Shown here piece by piece: positions 56,789 to 64,000 of a stretch of DNA of 64,000 nucleotides (positions within the stretch are counted from its first letter, which is position 1; the number at the start of each line of letters is the position of its first letter). Origin of the DNA: Calliphora vicina (taxonomy: Eukaryota; Arthropoda; Insecta; Diptera; Calliphoridae). Both the position numbers and the translations under genes were made by a program. The notes below the pieces were generated by a model, which worked only from the letters and a program-made list of their open reading frames with translations, was not told the DNA's origin and did not search any database. The stretch lies in contig NC_088780.1 of assembly GCF_958450345.1 (NCBI RefSeq), positions 38,401,667 through 38,465,666 of the forward strand, written 5' to 3'.

Positions 56789-58267
56789 CACTGGTGCATA
56801 GTCCTATAAACGCACACTACTTTTTTTAGAAAGATTGTAAAAATTAAAGCAGAACATATTTAGGGGGCTACAAATTTGTTTATTAAATTAGTTAAGACTT
56901 CACTTAAAATATTGTTTACAAAAAAATTCATTTGTACTTTATTTATTTTTACTTAATTTTCGAGATTAACAGCCATTTTTAAGGGTATTTTCCTATAAAC
57001 GCACTTTAATTTATGGGCCACTGTAGCATTATTAATAATGTGTGGATGATCCTTTGTTTCAAAAATATATTCTGGCATTGATTCCACTAATTTTTTAAGC
57101 AGATTGGAATCAATTTCCTCCCAGACTTGTTTAATTCTTAGTTTCAGCTCTGTCACAGTCATTATGCTTTCATTTTGGGCATTATTTGCATAAACTTTAC
57201 GGGCCATGTATCCCCACAGCTCTCCATTGGGTTTAAGTCTGAACTACAAGCCGGCCAGTCCAACAGAGGAATTATGTTTTCATTAAACCAAGATTTCGAT
57301 TGCTTAGAAACATGGATTGCAGCATTATCTTGTTGGAATATGCAATCTTCATCCATTTTTTCATCCATAAATGAGAGAAGAGCATCTTCCAACAGTTCGT
57401 TATAAATCGCACTATTCATTTTTGTCGTAACAAAACATATTTTCGACTTGCCAACTGCAGAAAACGCTGCCCAAACCATAAGACTGCCACCACCGAAATT
57501 ACGTTTTGATATCCGAACATCGTTTGATCTCAAATCGTGCCAATAGCATGAGTATGAGTCAGGACCGTCTAAATTAAATTTTTTTTCGTCAGAGAAAATT
57601 ACTTTTTTCCACTCATCTGTCCATTTCATATATTTTCTTGCGAATTTTAGACGATTTTCTTTATGGTGCTTTTTTAGCATTGGTTTACATTTCGGTTTTT
57701 TCCATTTTATGTTTTCATCGTTTCGTAAAATGTGTGCAACGTGTTTGGAAGTCACTGGAAGATTCAATTTATTCTTTATTTATGTGGAATTCAATTTGTT
57801 GCGGGTTGCTTCTTGTTTTATTGGATTAAGTTGTTAGTTTTGTATTTCGCTTTGTAGGTTTGCGAACTCCATAATTTTGATCTTTCTTCAAGAAATTTCG
57901 CACTACACTTTCCGATCGATCGATTTTACGTTCAATTTCTCTATTGGAACATCCTTGGTCGTGAACAAATTTAATTTTAATCTTTTCTTGATCTGACAAA
58001 AAAGTTCCCTTGGGCATCTTTAAAAGTGATGAAATTTATTGATTCAAATAGAAAAAGTTGCGTTTATACGAATCTTCCACTTAAAATAACACCAAGATCA
58101 TTTGATCGCATAATTAAGGCAAACAACAAGAATAAGAAAAAAACTTGTTTACTTTCAAAAAGTATAGTTAAGTTGTCTCTCATTAAAAACGTTAATTTTT
58201 TCTTTTGGATGAGAATAACATAAATACAGAAAAAACTTAGGTGCGTTTATAGGAATATGCACCAGTG
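56789..58267 (-). mobile_element. Tc1-like (Tc3-type) transposon, 1479 bp
   Basis: Terminal inverted repeats of 27 bp with one mismatch: left CACTGGTGCATAGTCCTATA... and right ...TATAGGAATATGCACCAGTG. TA lies just outside both ends (56787-56788 and 58268-58269), as expected for this superfamily. It contains one decayed transposase gene on the minus strand. It sits inside an older family A' element and is one of the best-preserved DNA transposons in the window. Confidence 0.93.
56953..58017 (-). pseudogene. Tc1-like transposase pseudogene
   Basis: Encoded a DDE-type (DD34E-like) cut-and-paste transposase. The start ATG is at 58015-58017. The first piece (58017-57826) is the helix-turn-helix DNA-binding domain (GCSNREIERKIDRSESVVRN). 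An in-frame stop lies at 57826-57828, and a frameshift follows near 57780. The large central piece (57767-57162) holds IFSDEKKFNLDGPD (first Asp), VWAAFSAVG, CIFQQDNAAIHVS (second Asp) and DWPACSSDLNPMES (Glu region). A second frameshift near 57190-57210 leads to the C-terminus ARKVYANNAQ...IKQVWEEI, ending at 56953. All catalytic residues are visible, but three lesions make it nonfunctional. Confidence 0.93.
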
Positions 58268-58469
58268 TATTTCCCCAAGGACAAAGCCTATTGAATTTGG
58301 TTAGAATCGGTCCATTACAATACAAATAAGTTATATATATTCAAAAGTCATGTCAACAATTTTTATAATAATCGGTACATAATTAGTCACAGCTCCCATA
58401 TAAATTTTTAAAGTACTGGGTGTATGATTTCAAGTGGCCGGGTTGACCGACTATACTCTTTTACTTGTT

Positions 58470-59214
58470 TACACTAAGATATGGTATAAAGTTGAAAATA
58501 TTCGAAAAGTCAAAAAATGTCGATTAAAATAAAAAAGAAAGTTTGATAAGTCGACTTTTTAAAAATTTAAAAGCTCGTCAAGTTGACTTATAGCCTGCCA
58601 GGCCATGTACTAAAAATTTGAAACATGGTATCGAATCGAGTTGATGTATTTTGGTGTTGAAATCAAAATTTCGATAGGACAGAAATTAACATTATTTTTT
58701 TAATTTTTTTGTTTAAATTTTTTAATTTAAAAAAAATTATTTTATGTAATTTTGAAAAATTCACCGTATTTTATGAAAAAAATATTTTTCTTGTGAAAAA
58801 ATGCTTTCAAATTTTTATTAAAAGTCATAAAATAAAATGTGATTACGGTGTCGTACTTTTACACCCTATTGTGTATACAATAATATAAACTGTAAAAACG
58901 ACTAGTTTTGATCACCATTTTTTAAATGGCCTTCGTTTACAGCTGCCAACACTGATATGCATTGATGTTAAGGGAAATTATGAATGAATTCAATTTATTT
59001 TTGAATTCATTTATAAATTATAAATTTTGTGTGAAAATTTAAAAAAAAACTGTTAGAAATTAGAAACAATTGTTATATAGTTTTTTTTTGGTAATTTTTG
59101 AAATTAAATAAAAGAATAAAAAAACCTTTACTAAGCATTATTGTTTTCCATTAACACTTTTTAATTTAACATAAACAAATTTTAAAAATAATTAAATGTT
59201 TTCCATCTTTTCAG
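58470..59214. other. Gene-free A/T-rich stretch left of the TEH1 leader
   Basis: No gene or repeat is recognised. It ends in TTTTCCATCTTTTCAG (to 59214), a good 3' splice-acceptor candidate (pyrimidine-rich tract plus CAG). It may be the end of an intron in the 5' untranslated region of the downstream gene. Confidence 0.35.
59199..59214 (+). promoter_or_regulatory. Candidate splice acceptor for the TEH1 leader exon
   Basis: TTTTCCATCTTTTCAG matches the insect 3' splice-site pattern. The sequence after it changes to A-rich DNA with CAAACA/AAC words, which would suit an untranslated exon. A second candidate is TTATCTCAAATGTTATTTAG ending near 60473. Neither is proven without transcripts. Confidence 0.3.
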
Positions 59215-61631
59215 CAAACACAATTAAGCACCTCCCAACATGCTAAAGGCAGATAATGTGAAAATATATAAAAAACATAAAATTTGCAAAGTGAAACAGT
59301 TTTAAATTTTCTACTATAAATAATATTAAATAAATTAAAATTTAAATAATTAATATAAACAATTTTTTATACTTAAACTAAATAATTTTTATAATAACTA
59401 AAAAACACCCTAACAAAATCTAATAATTTTGTAAATAATGTAACAAAGAACAAAAAAAATAGAAAATAAAAAAAGCTATTTCAAACAATTTTCACTCAAC
59501 CTTTAAACAGCTGTAAAGAAGAAAAAAAACCTGTGCAAAACGAAAAGAAATTATACATAAAAATTGTGGAGCAAACAGCGAAACAAAAACAAAATCTTTC
59601 ATTATCACTAGGCCACCCATATAAAATAAAGTGAAATTAAAGGAAAATAATATAAAAAGGGAGACAAGGATTAAAGCAAATTCAACTCTCGCTAAAATAC
59701 ACTGAAATCAGCTGATTTGCCTTTAATAAAATAAATAACAACAACAAAAATAACAACATATGTGAAATAAACAGCTCCCTAAAAGTATACTCCTAAAATA
59801 CTCAAAGAGTACGCAGAAAAAAGAGCAAGCGCTATGAAGGGTCAGAGATAGAGAGAGATAATATATAAATAGTAAAAGTAAAAGCAAATAAATTCAAACA
59901 AAGTGCGGGTGTAAAAAGTAATAAAAAAAACCAAACGTTATGCTAAATAAATTTAAAATAACTCATTTAACTCTCTTCTCAAACATCTCACTGTCACTCT
60001 CACTGTCTAATACTCTCTCTCTAACTATTGCTAATAAACGGTGTGTGTCTGTTGAGTGTAGTAGAAAATAAAAGAAAAGTGTATAGAAAAAAAATAAGAA
60101 AATAAATAAATAAAATCCAAATACAAAAATACATACGCGAGAGTGCATTTCCGTTATGAAAACGTAACAGAGCAGCCATTAAGCTCGTAACGTTAATGTA
60201 TCAGTAGTCGTGTTATTATCTTAGTGCAATGTTGTGATTTTAAGTGTACAGAAGAGAGCAAGAAGGAACCAAAATTTATTCACCAGAACCTACACAAAGA
60301 TTTCACATTACACTCTTGTTAAAGCTGCTTGAGGAAAACCAAAAAAAAAAAAAAATAATTGAAATCAAGGAAATTTAAAAAAAGTGTTCAAAATTAGTTT
60401 CATTACAAATCTCTAGCAAAAAAAGAAAGAAAGAAAATTTTTCAATTTCTAATTTATCTCAAATGTTATTTAGTTTGTTTAATTGAGAGAAAGAGAGAAA
60501 AAAAGTTAGAAAATAAAAATTAAAAACGCCGAACAAATTTTGTATAGTTTTTATTTCCTTAACAAAAATTTCAACACTGGCAACATACAAGCCTCAAAAA
60601 ATATTAAAAACGACGACGTCGTTTGCGTCTCAGACGCTACGGCTGCCACTGCTGCTCATCGTATTGTTTCCCGTGCAGCCGGCAGCAATAACGTCGTCGT
60701 CGTCGTCTCCGCCGCCGCTAATCAGACGGCCAACGAAAGCAACAACATCAGCATCAACACCACAGCTACAGCCACTACCAATACTACTAACGCCAGCATC
60801 ATTTCCACTTCGGCAGCCATTCACAGACAACAAGAACAGCAACCAACTGAAAACGACGACGACATTGTCAACAACAGCAACATTAATATTACATCTGGCT
60901 CTCAGAACGTTTATACGAACACGAAAATTTCCACCTCGAATTCGAACTCGAATTCCAACGTTGTCATTTCTACCACACTACCCTACTCGGAGTCGTGTAC
61001 ATCTACCACCCCTCTGTGTGGTGGCCTCAGTACTTCGAAAACTACTTCAACCATTTCATCATCAATTGATACGACTGTTACATCTCCCAGCCTGCAGCTG
61101 AAAACTGTTATCAACACCACCCCCTCTACAGACGCTGTTAGCAACGTTGTGAGCTCACCACCATTAGCATCATCCTCATCATCAGCAGCAGCAGCAAAAC
61201 TACAATCACCTCCATTACCACAGACATCATTCCACAAATCCTCTTCACCACTTGATAAACAACCACCTCAATCATCATCACCATTAACATCTGAGCCCTA
61301 CAAGACGACTGTAGCAACAACGGCAACAACAACAGCAGCTGTTGTTGTTATCGGTTGCTCAACGTGTGAAGCCTTAAAACGAAAACAGCAACATCAACAA
61401 CAATATTTAGGAAAAACTACTCCCACTACAACGAGTTGTTCTCAGACGACGTTCGCTTACACGACTGCTTGCAGAGGCTGTGCTGCTGTTGCAGCTGCAT
61501 CCACATCACACAACGTAACAACAGCAGCAGCTTCGGCTGCTGCCACTGTTAATAGTGCTACTGATACTGCTGCCGCTGCTAGTGCTGGTGCTGGTGCCTA
61601 TAATAATCGCCCTGTGTGCACGGACAATAAT
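59215..61631 (+). other. Probable 5' leader of the TEH1 gene
   Basis: The first 1.25 kb is A-rich with GAGAGAGA tracts (near 59849 and 60486) and contains ATGs and stops in all frames. From 60466 to 61631 there is no ATG in any forward frame. From 60510 to 62402 the frame of the gene has no stop. The later part is rich in CAA, CAG, GCA, TCA and ACA triplets and reads as Ser/Thr/Ala/Asn/Gln-rich low complexity. It is either untranslated leader or a non-AUG N-terminal extension. An apparent start at 60540 would be TTG. Reverse frames are artefacts of the triplet repeats. Confidence 0.5.
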
Positions 61632-62401
61632 ATGAGGAGTGGCAGTTCGGAATTACTACTCGAGCAGCAACAACAAGAGTTACGGTTACGTAAATTACGA
61701 GAACTGGCTCCAAAAAAGAAAAATGGAAATCGGCGCTATCGTTCGTGGCGCGAACGTGCCAGTTTTTATGGTACCTCCACTCTTGCCTTCTTTTCGGTGA
61801 CCGCCGGTGCATCTCTATTGTTCCTCGTTCCCCTCTACGTCGATCCGGCGATATCAACCCTAAGTCACGACTTTATCGATTCCCCCACATTGTGCACGAC
61901 TACGCGACGCGAAGATCTTGTCGGCATTTTCAATTGTTCGTGGAGCTCATGTCGCGAGGGCTGCACCTCCGATCTATACAAGTGTGTTCATATCTATGTG
62001 ACGTTTATCGAAGAAAACATAACGATACCAGAAAACATGACCGACTACACGAACTACACGGCCGATTGGACGCAATCGGAGGAGGCCACCCTCCTAGTGA
62101 ATATCAAAGGGTGCGGCTATCCGCCCACGGTCACGTGTAAAACATTCAATGCCTTTTACGGTGTCGAGGGTGCCATCTATCCGTGCTATTATTCGCGTAA
62201 AAACAAAACGGTCGTCCTCACGTCCTACAATCACGACGATCAGGTCAACTATATAATACATTTTTTTGCAGTGCCATTTGTGATAACACTGATCTCATCG
62301 ATAGCTTTGTGTATTTGGCACTGTGACTGCCGTTGTAAAAAGGATCGAAGCCATCGACGCAATCGGCCACAGTGTCGAAGGCCACGCATAGAAAATCTAA
62401 G
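61632..62401 (+). CDS. TEH1: TipE homolog 1, sodium-channel accessory subunit (first coding exon, partial)
   Basis: TipE-family proteins are two-pass membrane proteins that associate with the insect voltage-gated sodium channel Para and raise or modulate its current in neurons. From the ATG at 61632 (A at -3), 256 codons plus two bases lie in this exon. Residues 1-45 are a charged, Gln-rich cytoplasmic N-terminus; membrane segment 1 is about 47-70 (STLAFFSVTAGASLLFLVPL); the extracellular loop is about 71-205, with eight cysteines (88, 102, 107, 111, 118, 161, 169, 185) including the NCSWSSCREGC motif typical of the family. N-glycosylation sequons are at Asn 101, 129, 135, 141 and 191. Membrane segment 2 is about 207-229, followed by a Cys/Lys/Arg-rich tail (CDCRCKKDRSHRRNRPQCRR). 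The exon ends AG|GTGAGT, splitting what I expect is a Ser codon. As I recall the Drosophila protein, its length is about 280 residues, so about 20-25 residues remain in a later exon. The match to TEH1 rather than TEH2-4 or TipE is from memory of the loop sequence. Confidence 0.88.
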
Positions 62402-62407
62402 GTGAGT
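62402..62407 (+). promoter_or_regulatory. TEH1: Splice donor of the TEH1 coding exon
   Basis: AAG|GTGAGT is a strong consensus 5' splice site. Reading through it would add one Arg and hit TGA at 62403-62405. The conserved tail word RIENL ends exactly at the junction, leaving two bases (AG) of a codon for the next exon. Confidence 0.85.
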
Positions 62408-64000
62408 TGGAAATTTATTATTAAACAGATGTACATATGTATCTCTGCATGAATGCAGGCATCTCTATCTCTCTCTACACCCGAGTAGAGAAAAGGTGTG
62501 TGAAACTTTGTGCGAAATTAATAAACAAACAATGAAAAGCAGAGATAAAAAAACAAAAAACAAAGAAACAGGATAAAATTCTTTTGTTTAATCTTGTTGT
62601 TTATCTTTTCTGTTCATTTTTTTCTTTTGGAGTTTTTTTATTTTGGTGTTTTGTTTATGTTTTAGCTGTTTATCCCCTGCCAGCCTTTTGCCCTCTCCGA
62701 TACTCGTTAATGTTTGTGGGTGTTCGTGTTGTTGTTGTTATTGTCATTACTCTCAGGTTGTTTGTTGTTTTCATTGCTAATGAAATGTTGCATTAAGTCA
62801 ATGCAATTTAAGTGTGTTTGTTTGTGTGTTTGCATGAGTGAGCCAATGTTTTTTTTTGGAATTGTTGTTGTGTTTTAGTACCTTCCCTTTTTTGCTGTAG
62901 GAGAGTGTTGAAAGCCATCTTAGCAAAATTGTTGTTTTGATAAGAGTAAATGTGTTTATGTTATTGTTGGCTTTCTACTGCATATATATACAAACACATA
63001 TTTAAACGCAAAGTGTGTGTATGTTTGTGTAGGAAGCATGTTTCTTCATTAAAATCAAGATTAAAGGTGTGTTTATAGTTATAGCAGTGTTTTGTTTATG
63101 TAAAATAATTAAATTTGCTAAAAAGCAGTTACCGGAAAGCAGGAAACAGTTATTTTTGAATATTTAAAGAAAAATGGAAGCACGTGTAAAAATCACAGAA
63201 TATCTATCGTTTTGAGCAATAATAAAAGTCTTAAAGCTACATTCTAAAAAATGCATGTAAATTTACTACTATAAAGTTAGTAAGTTTTCATGTAAAAGCC
63301 TCGCAAACTGTTCAATCTGTGCATTTTTACACTCTCGCAAATGAAATGTCAAAAAATGTATGGAAATTCGTTTGCACAACTCCGATAAGTTTGCGCGACA
63401 ATTTAGACTCGCAAACTTGAATTTATTGTGCATTTGATGAATCAGCTGCTTTTGTTTACTTTTATTTATAAGAAATAAAAATCAAATAAAATATAAAAAT
63501 TTTGTGCATGAAAATTGTGTAACTTTGGAACAGAATGATTGTATTAAATGACATTGTGTATGAAAACATTAACCAACAGCTAGAACATAAACAAAGTCCT
63601 CCAAACTATGTATACCACCGTTTGTTCCAAAGATTTAACTTTCATTCAACATTTTAAAATTAAAATTTATACAATTTGAAAAAAAATTATTAAAGCTTTT
63701 GTTGAATTTATGTATTTTTATTTGACAAATATAAATTTTCTGTATAAACTTGCACAAAATTGAAAAGGTGGGTTCATGAAACATGTCGCGCAAATTTGCC
63801 CATTTGCACAAATGGGAAACTTAAGCGTTTAAATGAGTACCCTTAATATGTTTGATAAAGTTAATACTTGTATGTTATAAATATTTTTCCAAAAAATTTT
63901 TCAAAACAAAAACAAAACATTAATAAAAAAAATTACGACATACGATACAACTCTACGACACCAATTGTGAATTGGGCAAATATAAATATCATTATTAATG
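62408..64000 (+). other. TEH1 intron (partial)
   Basis: A/T-rich noncoding DNA with GTT and GTGTGT tracts. No exon with an acceptor and the expected short C-terminal tail was found up to the window end, so the intron continues. A loose cluster of TCGCAAAC/GTTTGCG words lies at 63300-63420, with one more at about 63786. No transposon family from the left side was recognised here. Confidence 0.6.

Larger units (their letters stand above)
56568..58468 (+). mobile_element. Family A' Helentron-like element split by a Tc1-like transposon
   Basis: The 5' end TATACCATCCATCTCCATAG, with AGAGGAGAGTATATTGGG and AAATATTGTCCCAACACCC, links it to the copy at 36745. The 3' end has GGCCGGGTTGACCGACTATA and CTCTTTTACTTGT. 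The Tc1-like element at 56789-58267 splits it. Removing that element rejoins the family word CCCCAAGGACAAAGCCTATT to its upstream half. Confidence 0.75.

Noticed and set aside
60630..61332. Antisense open frames across the TEH1 leader
   Set aside because: They are reverse readings of CAA/GCA/TCA triplet repeats, which rarely form stops on either strand.
60540..62405. A 621-residue protein starting at 60540 and ending at TGA 62403-62405
   Set aside because: The first codon is TTG, and the last Arg and stop come from reading into a strong splice donor. The supported coding exon is 61632-62401. The upstream open part is treated as leader or possible non-AUG extension.
1..64000. LTR or LINE retrotransposons and viral insertions
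   Set aside because: I looked for reverse-transcriptase YxDD-type, integrase and gag zinc-knuckle patterns in the supplied frames and saw none. A profile search would be needed to exclude short relics.

Overview
The window looks like a fragment of a large, A+T-rich genome of a higher fly. A calyptrate fly (blowfly or house-fly type) is my best guess. The basis is the dipteran sodium-channel accessory gene at the right end and several transposon families with the look of dipteran repeats (GTCY-microsatellite elements, DD34D mariners, Helitrons). Only one host gene is recognisable: the 5' coding exon of a TipE-homolog gene, very probably TEH1 (TipE homolog 1), on the + strand at 61632-62401. 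It stops at a clear splice donor, and its last coding exon is not in the window. A long A-rich leader (about 59215-61631) precedes it. The last 1.17 kb of that leader has no ATG in any forward frame and no stop in the frame of the gene.

The remaining 59 kb is noncoding and dominated by nested, mostly dead transposons. Two related families (called A and B here) have Helentron/HINE architecture: a 5' ATACCCT inverted motif, an internal GTCC/GTCT microsatellite, sub-terminal inverted repeats, a 3' hairpin and a CTTACTTGT end. Family A lies at 3.5, 9.3, 10.2-11.7 (one copy inside another), 16.2, 29.6, 31.5, 36.7, 49.1, 55.9 and 56.6 kb. Family B lies at 2.1, 20.0, 44.2-47.4 and 52.8 kb. A canonical Helitron (TC...CTAG, A^T insertion) sits at 14377-17162, and a related one at 7111-9938 carries a tandem array of about 113 bp units. 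Broken Rep/helicase coding relics are at 2.3, 4.6, 15.0, 35.5 and 46.5 kb.

Cut-and-paste elements include DD34D mariner relics (11.9, 21.8, 42-44, 47.4 and 53.5 kb), a TA-flanked Tc1-like element with 27-bp inverted ends (56789-58267), two nested hAT-type elements with 8-bp target duplications (39511-41902 and 39955-41225), a repeat family with CAGGGCAACA-type ends (14.1-17.6, 23.0, 27.2 and 49-52 kb), several foldback/MITE elements, and a complex foldback locus at 44421-45814 whose arms carry two tRNA-like modules each.

Between the transposon blocks are islands of unique A/T-rich DNA with CA, GTT, CAA and GA microsatellites (about 0.3-1.3, 12.6-13.9, 17.7-18.9, 24.1-26.7, 32.8-35.0, 37.4-39.2, 47.7-48.9, 54.0-55.9 and 58.5-59.2 kb). 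They look like ancestral intergenic or intronic sequence and may hold regulatory elements of the TEH1 locus, but nothing in them can be assigned from sequence alone. All repeat matches were found by eye within this window. Family names follow structure and remembered protein motifs, not database searches.
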